Assembly (NCBI GenBank): GCA_002346225.1
Contig: DDYY01000023.1
Coordinates: forward strand, 1-14,482
Length of the DNA: 14,482 nt
Source: Bacteroidetes bacterium UBA3022
GTDB lineage: Bacteria; Bacteroidota; Bacteroidia; Chitinophagales; BACL12
Reading direction: 5' to 3'
The notes under the pieces are model-generated. The model worked only from the letters and a program-made list of their open reading frames with translations, was not told the DNA's origin and did not search any database. A program made the position numbers and the translations under genes. Below are positions 1 through 6,972 of this stretch, one piece after another. Within the stretch, counting starts at the first letter, position 1. Each line of letters begins with the position of its first letter.

Positions 1-122
1 ATCCCTAAAATGGGAGGTTGCATCCCAATGATTACAGGCGACTGTTGCGCCTTATTTTTATGCCCTAAATCCTTCGATCAGCAAACCTGTCTGCGGATTC
101 CGGGCATAAAAAAAGCCCGGCT
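1..122. repeat. Direct repeat copy 1 (left, possibly continuing an array)
   Basis: This is the first of two ~122-bp copies with a start-to-start period of 169 bp; the other is at 170-291. By hand alignment they differ by about seven substitutions and two single-base gaps. Most differences fall in predicted loops. The copy holds a 7-nt-loop GC hairpin (36-52) followed by a T-rich run, and a long hairpin with perfect 11-bp arms TTTTTATGCCC (55-65) and GGGCATAAAAA (102-112). It ends inside the first arm of the terminator that copy 2 carries complete: after GCCCGGCT the second arm is missing. The copy begins at the window edge, so more copies may lie to the left. Confidence 0.9.
36..59 (+). terminator. 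Terminator-like hairpin in repeat copy 1
   Basis: Stem AGGCG (36-40) pairs with CGCCT (48-52) across a 7-nt loop. A T-rich run up to 59 follows. The layout fits a rho-independent terminator for a plus-strand gene left of the window. The 5-bp stem is short, so this is tentative. Confidence 0.35.
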
Positions 123-169
123 ATAAAGAACTCGAATTTTAGATGACTGAGTTGGGATTACCTGCGGTC

Positions 170-291
170 ATCCCTAAGATGGGGGATACATCCCAATGAT
201 TACAGGCGCCTGTTGCGCCTTATTTTTATGCCCAAAATCCTTCGACCAGGTAAACCTGTCTGCGGATTCCGGGCATAAAAAAAGCCCGGCT
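170..291. repeat. Direct repeat copy 2, next to tRNA-Ser
   Basis: This is the second copy of the ~122-bp repeat. It contains inverted repeat AGGCGC/GCGCCT (204-209/215-220) and the 11-bp arms at 223-233 and 271-281, with further pairing inside (AAATCC near 235 with GGATT at 264-268). It also has a small GGGA/TCCC hairpin near 183-194. Unlike copy 1, it runs into a complete hairpin that terminates the tRNA gene. The 47-bp spacer between the copies (123-169) has no gene that I recognise. Confidence 0.9.
204..227 (+). terminator. Terminator-like hairpin in repeat copy 2
   Basis: Stem AGGCGC (204-209) pairs with GCGCCT (215-220) across a 5-nt loop and is followed by TATTTTT. This is one base pair longer than the equivalent in copy 1. 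It would stop plus-strand transcription coming from the left, which faces the tRNA gene. Confidence 0.45.
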
Positions 292-302
292 GCGCCGGGC
301 TT
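275..302 (-). terminator. Rho-independent terminator of tRNA-Ser
   Basis: Read on the minus strand, a 9-bp perfect stem (AAGCCCGGC / GCCGGGCTT; arms 294-302 and 282-290) with a 3-nt loop is followed by a run of T (plus-strand A run 277-283). It begins about 12 nt after the tRNA 3' end, the expected place for its terminator. Confidence 0.85.
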
Positions 303-313
303 ATCATTGGGTG

Positions 314-398
314 CGGAGAGAGAGGGATTCGAACCCCCGGAGGTTTAACCCTCAACGGTTTTCAAGACCGCCGCATTCGACCGCTCTGCCATCTCTCC
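314..398 (-). tRNA. tRNA-Ser (anticodon TGA)
   Basis: The minus strand folds as a class II tRNA of 85 nt. The acceptor stem GGAGAGA (398-392) pairs with TCTCTCC (321-315) and G is the discriminator at 314. The anticodon loop CTTGAAA carries TGA (plus positions 362-364) between arms GCGGT and ACCGT. A long variable arm and the T-loop GTTCGAATCCC are visible. The long variable arm and the anticodon together give serine, reading UCA and related codons. The CCA end is not encoded. It lies downstream of the seven-gene minus-strand block but has its own promoter-like box and terminator. Confidence 0.95.
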
Positions 399-402
399 GG
401 CG

Positions 403-410
403 CAAAGATA
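403..410 (-). promoter_or_regulatory. Bacteroidota -7 box of tRNA-Ser
   Basis: The minus strand reads TATCTTTG, a full match to the Bacteroidota -7 consensus TAnnTTTG. It ends 4 nt before the tRNA 5' end, so transcription would begin at or just before the mature tRNA. A -33 TTG is not clear: only a T-rich stretch is present at about the right distance. Confidence 0.55.
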
Positions 411-557
411 GAAAACTGGCGGTTTTGTAAAACAGAAAAAACATTCTGATGAAAAAAACTTGCAAGTGGCAGTACTGACGGGCATTCAGCTACAAGAACT
501 CCTGCAATACCTTATGTTGCAGGGATATAAGACCCGGGAAACAGTAACAGTGTTCCT

Positions 558-1496
558 TTATTCGTCCGAGTTGGCATCCCGAACCTTAAGGTCCTTGTTC
601 ACCTCAACGCTGTTATTGATTTCAAAACCGACCAACAGCACAAGGGAGTTGATATTGATCCACAGCATGAGGACAATCAGCGTACCGATAGAACCATACA
701 CCTGGTTATACACACCGAAATTATTAACGAAGTAGCCGAAGGCAAGGGACGCAATAATGCTCATGAGTGTGGCAAAAGAAGCCCCGGGTGTAATAAAACG
801 ACGGTTGTTCCGCTGGCTCGGACCGTAATAATAAATGAGTGAAATGGTGCTGAAAAACAATAGGAGAATGAAGAGCCATTTGATAATGGTGAATATGATA
901 CCCCAGAAAGCAGCCCGCAGTCCGAACTCTTCCCGCAGCAGTCCCAGCACATGGTCGCCTGCAATAATCAATAGAATGGAAGCCAGGAACAACATGAACA
1001 GGTAGAAGGTCAGCCTGACTGATGCAACCCGCCTGCGCCAGAATCCCCTTCTGCGGTAAATAGGATGATCCTTGTTAAATGCCAGCATGAGCATCCGGAC
1101 TCCGTTGGTACTGAAAATGAAAGCCAGCACAAAACCGAAAGACAGCAAGCCTCCGCGTTTAATACTGACAATATCGTCGATGGTTTCTTTCAGGAATTCA
1201 TATCCGCTCTCCGGCAGCACCTCCTGAAACATATTAAGAATATAAATATTCAGGTCTTTGACGGGAATGTAGGGAATGAGCGTAAAAAGGAAAATAATGG
1301 AAGGGAAAATGGCGATGAGAAAGTTGAAAGAAATGGCAGATGCCCGCACAGGTAGTAAATCCCGCTTTATTTCGTTGCTGAAAAAAATCCAGAAATCATA
1401 TAAAGGAATTCTGGAAAAGCCCGGCAAACTGGTCGTTTTCATAAAGCGTACCAGCCTTTTCAACCTGCTTTCCAGCCAACCCTTGTATCTGTCCAT
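558..1496 (-). CDS. YihY/BrkB family inner-membrane protein
   Basis: This is a predicted polytopic inner-membrane protein of the YihY/virulence factor BrkB family (formerly misnamed RNase BN), whose function is not settled. Visible support: about six hydrophobic segments, the early motif RASAISFNFLIAIFP, and the family's C-terminal signature around VYGSIGTLIVLMLWI followed by LVGFEIN. The N-terminal ~40 residues and the C-terminal tail are charged and lie outside the membrane. I start at the ATG at 1496 (312 aa). A TTG four codons upstream (1508) in the same frame is a possible alternative. It is the last protein gene of the minus-strand block, 34 nt after the multiheme cytochrome stop if the ATG is used. 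No terminator is evident after its stop; 399-557 holds only a weak 7-bp inverted repeat (501-523) without a T run. Confidence 0.9.
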   Translation of the reverse strand: MDRYKGWLESRLKRLVRFMKTTSLPGFSRIPLYDFWIFFSNEIKRDLLPVRASAISFNFLIAIFPSIIFLFTLIPYIPVKDLNIYILNMFQEVLPESGYEFLKETIDDIVSIKRGGLLSFGFVLAFIFSTNGVRMLMLAFNKDHPIYRRRGFWRRRVASVRLTFYLFMLFLASILLIIAGDHVLGLLREEFGLRAAFWGIIFTIIKWLFILLLFFSTISLIYYYGPSQRNNRRFITPGASFATLMSIIASLAFGYFVNNFGVYNQVYGSIGTLIVLMLWININSLVLLVGFEINNSVEVNKDLKVRDANSDE

Positions 1497-1530
1497 CAAT
1501 CCATTCAAACCAACTCTTTGAGCAAAAATA

Positions 1531-3435
1531 TCATAAAGATCGGTAGCGCCGGCGCAATTCGGCCACTATCGGCTCCTGTGCATGGTAGGCATCAAGGTAT
1601 TGCAACATCTTTCCCGCATCGCTGCGTTGTCTTTTCTTCAGGTACAAATCGGTGAGGGTAACCCTGGCCTGCAGGTAATCGGGATCGAGGGCAATGGCCT
1701 TTAACAATGCCGATTCCGCTCCATTGAGGTCGCCCTGCAACAGCAGACAGGCCGCTGTATTCATCCATGCTTTTTCATACAAAGGGTCTTCACTGCAAAT
1801 GAACCGAAAGCGTTCCAGTGCTTTATCTGTTTCCCCGGCCACGTAGAATGCTGATCCGAGCTTGAGATTAAAGTCCATATTCAGCGGAAGTATCTCCACC
1901 GCCCTGCTCAGCCATGGCAAAGCCTTCTCGGCATTTTGCTGCATCATCCAGCTTTCTCCAATGCGATAGGCTGTCCAGGCATCCACCTTGTCGACAACCA
2001 TTTTTGCTGCCCTTTCCGTGACAGCACCGTATTGGTTCTTCAAAAATAAAAGATGTATTTCTGTAGGGCCGTACAACGGATCTTTTTGTCCTTGCTGCAG
2101 CCAGTAAGCCGCAGAGTCGAGCATACTGCGCTCGCTGACATACGATTCAAAGTACCGCAGGTAACCCCGCGCTTTGTTTACCGGACTAATCTGATCATCT
2201 GTCAGTGCCACCAATCCGGTAAACCGTCCTTCGGGCTTCTCTGCTTCCCTACCCGGCACCTGAATCTTGTGATCGCTGATGGATACGTGTGGAATATCGA
2301 TGCTACCCGACTTGGGTATGTGGCAACCCGAGCAATCATCGTTCGACAGTTTTCTCGCTGACAAAACTTCTGTGCAATCGTTATTGGGACCGGTGTGACA
2401 ATCTTTACAGGGCTTATTGAACTGCGCTACGGTGGTCTCCTTCACAGAGATGTGCGGATTATGGCAGGTAATACACGACATCTTCCCGGAGGAAATGAAA
2501 CATTTGCTCTGTACCATACGATCAGCCTGGGAAGCCATCAAAAACTGATCGTTCTTGCCGTCAAAACGCGGGAGAAAAATATTCCAGAAGTCTTTGATAC
2601 GCATGCCTGGTTTGAAGTCGGCATAATCAGCACCCGGATGCAACACATTTACACCCTGTAAGTGGCACCGGAAACAAAGGTCATTTTGTAACTCCGTCGA
2701 CAGATGACGGGGATTGACGATGGAATAATCGATATCGTTGGCAGTATCTACTGAAATGCCGGCCGCAATGCGGGAAACATGCACACTACCTGGACCATGA
2801 CACCGTTCGCAATCTATACCCAGTGGAACGGCGCTGTATTTATTCACAGACCCTGCCACCAGATCGGGCAGTCCGTTATGGCAGGTGATACATTCCGTTT
2901 CTATCACCCTGCTGAAGCGGGAGTTAAACCCTCCGGTCATGCCGGGAGCCATATCCCACTGCTCTTTTTGTGTATAGAAGGTTATCGGCGCCTGAAATAA
3001 ATAGCCATTCACCGCCAGCATATGGGAATTGGTATGCTGGCCCGAGCCAATGATGTAATCGATGGTTTCAACGCGCATATGCACGGTATCTCCCTGGAAT
3101 AATCTGAATTCCTTGATACGCAGGGAGTCGCCTTCCCAATAGGGGTGATAAAAAAGATCCAGTACGGAATCGTACACATTTACATGCGGACCGAAAACGG
3201 CTGCGCTTTTCTCTCTGGTTGCCAGGTCAAACGAACGCCCCATGCCGGTATGGATAAAGGTGGCATGCTTGTCGCTATGGCATTGCCGGCAGGTGTTCAT
3301 GCCCACATAGGTAGCAGTATCGCTGTGGTTGAGCCATTCAGAAACCGGTGCAGTATCCTTATCGGAAAGGGAATTACAACGACTGAGCACCAGCGCCAAC
3401 ATGAATAAAACAAGTATGAAAACTGCTATGCGCAT
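1531..3435 (-). CDS. Seven-heme cytochrome c with C-terminal TPR domain
   Basis: This 634-aa exported protein has seven CXXCH heme c motifs, at about residues 49, 182, 209, 254, 321, 343 and 368. They are CRQCH, CITCH, CERCH, CFRCH, CITCH, CKDCH and CSGCH. The N-terminal hydrophobic segment (residues 3-18) is a signal peptide. Cys20 follows it, but Arg at -1 is poor for a lipobox, so lipidation is uncertain. Residues ~54-185 carry patterns such as TGMGRSFD, IIGSGQHTNSHML and WDMAPGM, which I recall from a widespread but uncharacterised multiheme family. Residues ~470-630 are helical repeats of TPR type (e.g. AWMNTAACLLLQGDLNGAES). Known chemistry of such families suggests periplasmic electron transfer, with the TPR as a partner-binding surface; substrate and partner are not visible. 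The gap from the upstream DCC gene is 18 nt. Confidence 0.9.
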   Translation of the reverse strand: MRIAVFILVLFMLALVLSRCNSLSDKDTAPVSEWLNHSDTATYVGMNTCRQCHSDKHATFIHTGMGRSFDLATREKSAAVFGPHVNVYDSVLDLFYHPYWEGDSLRIKEFRLFQGDTVHMRVETIDYIIGSGQHTNSHMLAVNGYLFQAPITFYTQKEQWDMAPGMTGGFNSRFSRVIETECITCHNGLPDLVAGSVNKYSAVPLGIDCERCHGPGSVHVSRIAAGISVDTANDIDYSIVNPRHLSTELQNDLCFRCHLQGVNVLHPGADYADFKPGMRIKDFWNIFLPRFDGKNDQFLMASQADRMVQSKCFISSGKMSCITCHNPHISVKETTVAQFNKPCKDCHTGPNNDCTEVLSARKLSNDDCSGCHIPKSGSIDIPHVSISDHKIQVPGREAEKPEGRFTGLVALTDDQISPVNKARGYLRYFESYVSERSMLDSAAYWLQQGQKDPLYGPTEIHLLFLKNQYGAVTERAAKMVVDKVDAWTAYRIGESWMMQQNAEKALPWLSRAVEILPLNMDFNLKLGSAFYVAGETDKALERFRFICSEDPLYEKAWMNTAACLLLQGDLNGAESALLKAIALDPDYLQARVTLTDLYLKKRQRSDAGKMLQYLDAYHAQEPIVAELRRRYRSL

Positions 3436-3453
3436 CGGGATTGGAAGATAGGA

Positions 3454-3864
3454 TTAAACGCCGTATTCCGGAAATCGTTTTCTCAGGTTTTCGTCCGGCA
3501 CCATGCAGCTATCCTGCCGGCCGAACCAGCGATACCGATTGCGTGCTAGCGCATCATAGATGGCATCGCGCCAGGAAACCGGAATGACAGTACCTACCTT
3601 GAGCAGGTTATAGGGAAACCCCAGCAATCCTGCTATTGCCAGCACTGCACTGGATTTAAAATAGAATTGGTCATTGTGAAAAAGCACTACACTCTCAGGC
3701 ACCACCAGCAGCTGTTGACTTTTGAAAAGCTCCTGTGCATAATCCGATTGAAGGGAAGCAAAATGAAACTGCGCCCGTCTATCCATTCGCACAATCGTTT
3801 TCACTGTGCCGTTGCAGAGATTACAAACACCATCGAATAAAACAAGCGGAGATTCCTGCATCAT
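3454..3864 (-). CDS. DCC-family thiol-disulfide oxidoreductase (DUF393)
   Basis: This small 136-aa protein has the DCC family hallmark near its N-terminus: LVLFDGVCNLCNG, with a CXXC at residues 14-17, followed by the HFASLQSDYAQELF region. DCC proteins (Pfam DUF393) are predicted thiol-disulfide oxidoreductases with a thioredoxin-like fold. No signal peptide is seen, so it is probably cytoplasmic. Length is normal for the family. The ATG at 3864 is followed directly by a second ATG. It lies 31 nt after the rhodanese gene and 18 nt before the multiheme cytochrome, so co-transcription is likely. The family call is firm; its substrate is unknown. Confidence 0.9.
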   Translation of the reverse strand: MMQESPLVLFDGVCNLCNGTVKTIVRMDRRAQFHFASLQSDYAQELFKSQQLLVVPESVVLFHNDQFYFKSSAVLAIAGLLGFPYNLLKVGTVIPVSWRDAIYDALARNRYRWFGRQDSCMVPDENLRKRFPEYGV

Positions 3865-3895
3865 ATAGCTATAACAAAGCCCTCATCAACAGTGT

Positions 3896-4192
3896 TCACT
3901 GTCCGAAACGGCCTTGCCATTCCAACATACCGCCTTTCAAATTCAGCACCTTGCGAAATCCGGACTGCAGCATCAAGCCCTGGGCCATAGCGCTGCGCTG
4001 CCCTGAGCGACAATAAACTACAATTTCCTGGTCTTCATCAAAATCATACATTACCGAGGGAAGACTGCTCAGCGGAATGTTTTTGGCGTCTATGGTAAAT
4101 TCAGCATGTTCCTGCGGTTCTCTGACATCAATTATCAAAAGGTCATCGCCCCGTTCCATGCGTTCTTTGAGTTCCAGTACATCTATTTCCAT
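3896..4192 (-). CDS. Single-domain rhodanese-like protein
   Basis: This is a 98-aa one-domain rhodanese, a cytoplasmic sulfur carrier or sulfurtransferase type resembling GlpE/PspE. Visible features are IDVREPQEHAEF near residues 21-32, the active-site loop starting at Cys61 (CRSGQRS), and the closing VLNLKGGMLEW. The catalytic cysteine and the arginine that closes the loop are present, so it should be active. No signal peptide is present. The ATG at 4192 lies a single base beyond the TAG of the preceding T9SS gene, which suggests translational coupling. The sulfur acceptor is not identifiable from the context. Confidence 0.92.
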   Translation of the reverse strand: MEIDVLELKERMERGDDLLIIDVREPQEHAEFTIDAKNIPLSSLPSVMYDFDEDQEIVVYCRSGQRSAMAQGLMLQSGFRKVLNLKGGMLEWQGRFGQ

Positions 4193-4193
4193 G

Positions 4194-6128
4194 CTATTGG
4201 GATTTTACGAATTGCAGTTTGTGCGATATGCCCGATGTGCTATCATCGATACGCGCAATGTAAATACCGGGGGTCAGCTCTGCCACATCAAAGCCATAGT
4301 CACCGCCCATCACAGGTGCTGCCACCAGCCGTCCCGACATATCAAATATACTTATATTACATTGGTTCGATGATAAACCCTGAACAAACAAGCGTTGTTG
4401 TGCAGGATTAGGATAAATACTCACAGCTGACGCTGTCGCCATTTCAGGCAGTTCTGTGTAGACAGAATAATCTCCCCCAACCTGCGGCCTGATCATGATG
4501 GCGCCATTGATATCGGAACGCTGCCAGTTCCCTCCTGTATTATAAAACACGTGTTGATTGGCAATGGTATTCACATCGAAGCCGACATTCAGGAAATCTG
4601 CCTGTGTTTGCAGCCAGCCTACATAGAAATATCCATCTACCACAACAGGAGTAGGATTCCCCAGGAAGTCCGTCAGCTGATAAACATAGAAGCCATTCAC
4701 ACTGTCGACATATTTGGGTGTCAGGAAGTCAGCCTGGTAGATGACCGTCTGGGCATCACTTAAACCCGTAGTATCGATGTCAGACCAAACGACAAGCGAA
4801 AAAAACAAAGTAGACTTATTTCCATCTATATACGACCAGTGGATGTATACTTCTTTCAGTGTATCCGGTTCGTTGGCTAAGAATCGGATAGCCAGCTGGG
4901 AGCCTGTGCCATTCAAGGCATATGCTTTTTCTGCGGTTCCATCGTCATAGGCATAGTAATTATAGAATGCCTGTTCATAGCGCAAAGTATCATTGAGGCG
5001 CTGAATATCACCGGCGGGGTCGAGTGTATATTCCAGGGTTACGAGCATGCTGTCCTCGTCATATCCGGGTGTCGTTGCAGGTATCTCGAATGTTTCATAG
5101 CTGTTCACAGCAGTAGAAAAAGGATCGAAGTTGATGGAAATGGGAGCTGTGGGTCCGGTTATATTCGTACCGGTGAGGGATTCAAACGCCTCATATCGAT
5201 AACTGGTATTGACAATCGTATTAAAGTTATTCTTAATTTGTATGAAGTGATTGTCTGCCAGTTCTTCTGCCTGATGATTTTTAAACTGACTCCAAGGCAT
5301 CTGGCGGTAGCGTTTCAATATGGACGTGGGGGCAGAGGTAAAACTCACATCTCTAAAAAGCGTATCTGTTGATGTCCTGTCTTCATCCATGTAGACATAG
5401 TCAATATGCCAGTGATCGTTATTCCCTTTCGGGTTGGCGCGGTTCCTGAAGCGAAACTGGAAACCATCGTAGAGGTAACCATCATCGGCTACCGGCACCA
5501 TAACGATTTTAAACGGCTGGTTGAAGGCCCCTGCCGTATTCCGGGTAAACCATGCCCTGTCCCAGGTACCATCGATGTGGAGGAATTCCAGCACCAGTGA
5601 ATCATCCGACTCCGGGAAATCACCAAAACCTCCCGGCTGATAATAAAAACTCAAATAAACAGTATCGGTTAATGTTCCTCCCAGATAGAAAGGTCGGGAG
5701 GTCAGCGTGTCTGCAGGTCCGTAGCTGATTAACTCATTGTGAGGTCTGCCATTGGCCCGCAGCCCGTCCAGGGTAGCCACGCCATAAGTGGGCGGAAAAA
5801 TGGGATACGTATTATTGATAAATGCCAGGCTGTCCTGCCAGAAAAGCTGGTTGGGATAGACAGCAGAGGGATCAGCATTGTACACTGTATCCGGACAAAG
5901 CAGGTTGATACTATCGTGAAAGGCGTTCAGGTTGGAAAAATCGTCGAAAAATGGCAGGCATAAAGTGTCGCGCGATTCTCCGATTTCACGCGTTCCCCCT
6001 TTCGGCTGCTGGTGCATTAACTGCTGGTTGTAACCCAGCGGCAGCAGCATTTCCTGTGCAGCGGAACGCAATGGTCCGGCTAACACCAGGAGCAACAGTA
6101 CCAGGTTTTTAATCGATATTTTCTTCAT
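4194..6128 (-). CDS. T9SS-exported protein with type A sorting domain
   Basis: This is a large secreted or surface protein of 644 aa. I start at the ATG at 6128 because it gives a clean signal peptide (MKKISIKN, a leucine-rich core, then probable cleavage after RSAA); upstream in-frame residues look like read-through of PASTA coding sequence. The C-terminal ~75 residues form a T9SS type A sorting domain: SIYPNPAQQRLFVQ, ISIFDMSGRLV, LTPGIYIARI and a lysine-containing tail. The body (residues ~30-560) is beta-rich. Its segment with SLVLEFLHIDGTWDRAWF and later FRFRNRA...DHWHIDYV resembles jelly-roll/MAM-like modules, an inference only. I see no catalytic motif. The start overlaps the end of the PASTA gene by 20 nt, and the stop is 1 nt from the rhodanese start. 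Confidence 0.88.
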   Translation of the reverse strand: MKKISIKNLVLLLLVLAGPLRSAAQEMLLPLGYNQQLMHQQPKGGTREIGESRDTLCLPFFDDFSNLNAFHDSINLLCPDTVYNADPSAVYPNQLFWQDSLAFINNTYPIFPPTYGVATLDGLRANGRPHNELISYGPADTLTSRPFYLGGTLTDTVYLSFYYQPGGFGDFPESDDSLVLEFLHIDGTWDRAWFTRNTAGAFNQPFKIVMVPVADDGYLYDGFQFRFRNRANPKGNNDHWHIDYVYMDEDRTSTDTLFRDVSFTSAPTSILKRYRQMPWSQFKNHQAEELADNHFIQIKNNFNTIVNTSYRYEAFESLTGTNITGPTAPISINFDPFSTAVNSYETFEIPATTPGYDEDSMLVTLEYTLDPAGDIQRLNDTLRYEQAFYNYYAYDDGTAEKAYALNGTGSQLAIRFLANEPDTLKEVYIHWSYIDGNKSTLFFSLVVWSDIDTTGLSDAQTVIYQADFLTPKYVDSVNGFYVYQLTDFLGNPTPVVVDGYFYVGWLQTQADFLNVGFDVNTIANQHVFYNTGGNWQRSDINGAIMIRPQVGGDYSVYTELPEMATASAVSIYPNPAQQRLFVQGLSSNQCNISIFDMSGRLVAAPVMGGDYGFDVAELTPGIYIARIDDSTSGISHKLQFVKSQ

Positions 6129-6945
6129 CTTGAAATAAGTCCGGAGCACTATCGCTGATCCAAATATCCAGCATAGAACCCATGTTGATGTACTGGTCAG
6201 CGCCTGATGGCGGAAACTGTCGCACAATAAACGCATCGATGGTATCACTAATTGCCCCGGAGGCAATCACGGTGCCCACATTCAACTCTTTCAGCTGAAT
6301 GAGATTAATAGCTTCATAATAGGTGAGTCCAATCAAATCAGGAACTTCCACTTTGGTATCGCCCAATCCATTTCCCAGCACCAGATCGACCTTAGAGCCT
6401 TTGGCTACCTTGGTACCCGGTTTCGGTACGCCGGGTTTACCCTGAATGCGCATTTCAATGAATACATCTTTGTACTGAAACGGCCGGTAGCTGATATTAC
6501 CCAGCTTCAATCCCCTGCTTTCCAGTATTTCCACTACACTCAGATAGCTCGTGCCCACTTCGATATAGGGTATCTCCGTTGGTGGTGGTTCTTTGCGGTT
6601 TACCACTACATAAATTGTCCTTCCCCCTTTTACCCTGGCACCGGACGGTGGATCCTGACTTATCACGGTCATTGGTCGCACATCATTCTGAAAGGTAGAG
6701 TCGATCACCGACAGCTCAAGACCTGCCCTATCCAGCAATGCTGCAGCATCACTGGATACCAGGCCTGTCAAATCAGGAACGGTCTGGCTTTCCGCATGTC
6801 TGGAATACCTGCTGATACCCCATAGCGTCAACCAGACCAGCAGCAGGAAGGCTACCACGGCCAACACTACATTCAACAGGAACGCCCTGCTCACTAAAAA
6901 GTGGAGGATACCCGGATTACTCGTTTTTTTCTTTGCTTTTGTCAA
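6109..6945 (-). CDS. Membrane-anchored three-PASTA-domain protein
   Basis: This 278-aa protein has a lysine-rich N-terminus, one transmembrane helix (residues ~20-44) and three PASTA domains outside the membrane (~54-117, 122-191 and 198-265). Recognisable PASTA elements are VPDLTGLVSSDA, SQDPPSGARVKGG, VPDLIGLTYYEA and FPPSGA. PASTA domains bind peptidoglycan fragments or beta-lactam-like ligands in other proteins. Here no kinase or transpeptidase domain is attached, so it may be a wall-binding or scaffold protein. No in-frame ATG lies before the membrane helix: the best start is TTG at 6945, 27 nt after the ddl stop. An upstream ATT is a weaker alternative. Its position directly after ddl fits a cell-wall role. 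Confidence 0.88.
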   Translation of the reverse strand: MTKAKKKTSNPGILHFLVSRAFLLNVVLAVVAFLLLVWLTLWGISRYSRHAESQTVPDLTGLVSSDAAALLDRAGLELSVIDSTFQNDVRPMTVISQDPPSGARVKGGRTIYVVVNRKEPPPTEIPYIEVGTSYLSVVEILESRGLKLGNISYRPFQYKDVFIEMRIQGKPGVPKPGTKVAKGSKVDLVLGNGLGDTKVEVPDLIGLTYYEAINLIQLKELNVGTVIASGAISDTIDAFIVRQFPPSGADQYINMGSMLDIWISDSAPDLFQDEENID

Positions 6946-6972
6946 TGGGCGGCAATCAATGAAGGGGTAAAA

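Noticed and set aside
1..302. The repeats as a CRISPR array or as att sites of an integrated element
   Set aside because: The units are ~122 bp with a 47-bp spacer, not 25-40-bp repeats. They do not contain tRNA 3' sequence, and no integrase or phage gene is present.
501..523. Inverted repeat CCTGCAA/TTGCAGG as terminator of the minus-strand operon
   Set aside because: The loop is 9 nt and no T run follows on the minus strand, so it does not qualify as an intrinsic terminator.
6129..6266. A longer N-terminus for the T9SS protein starting at 6266
   Set aside because: The added 46 residues lie inside PASTA coding sequence and precede a perfect signal peptide, which would then be internal.
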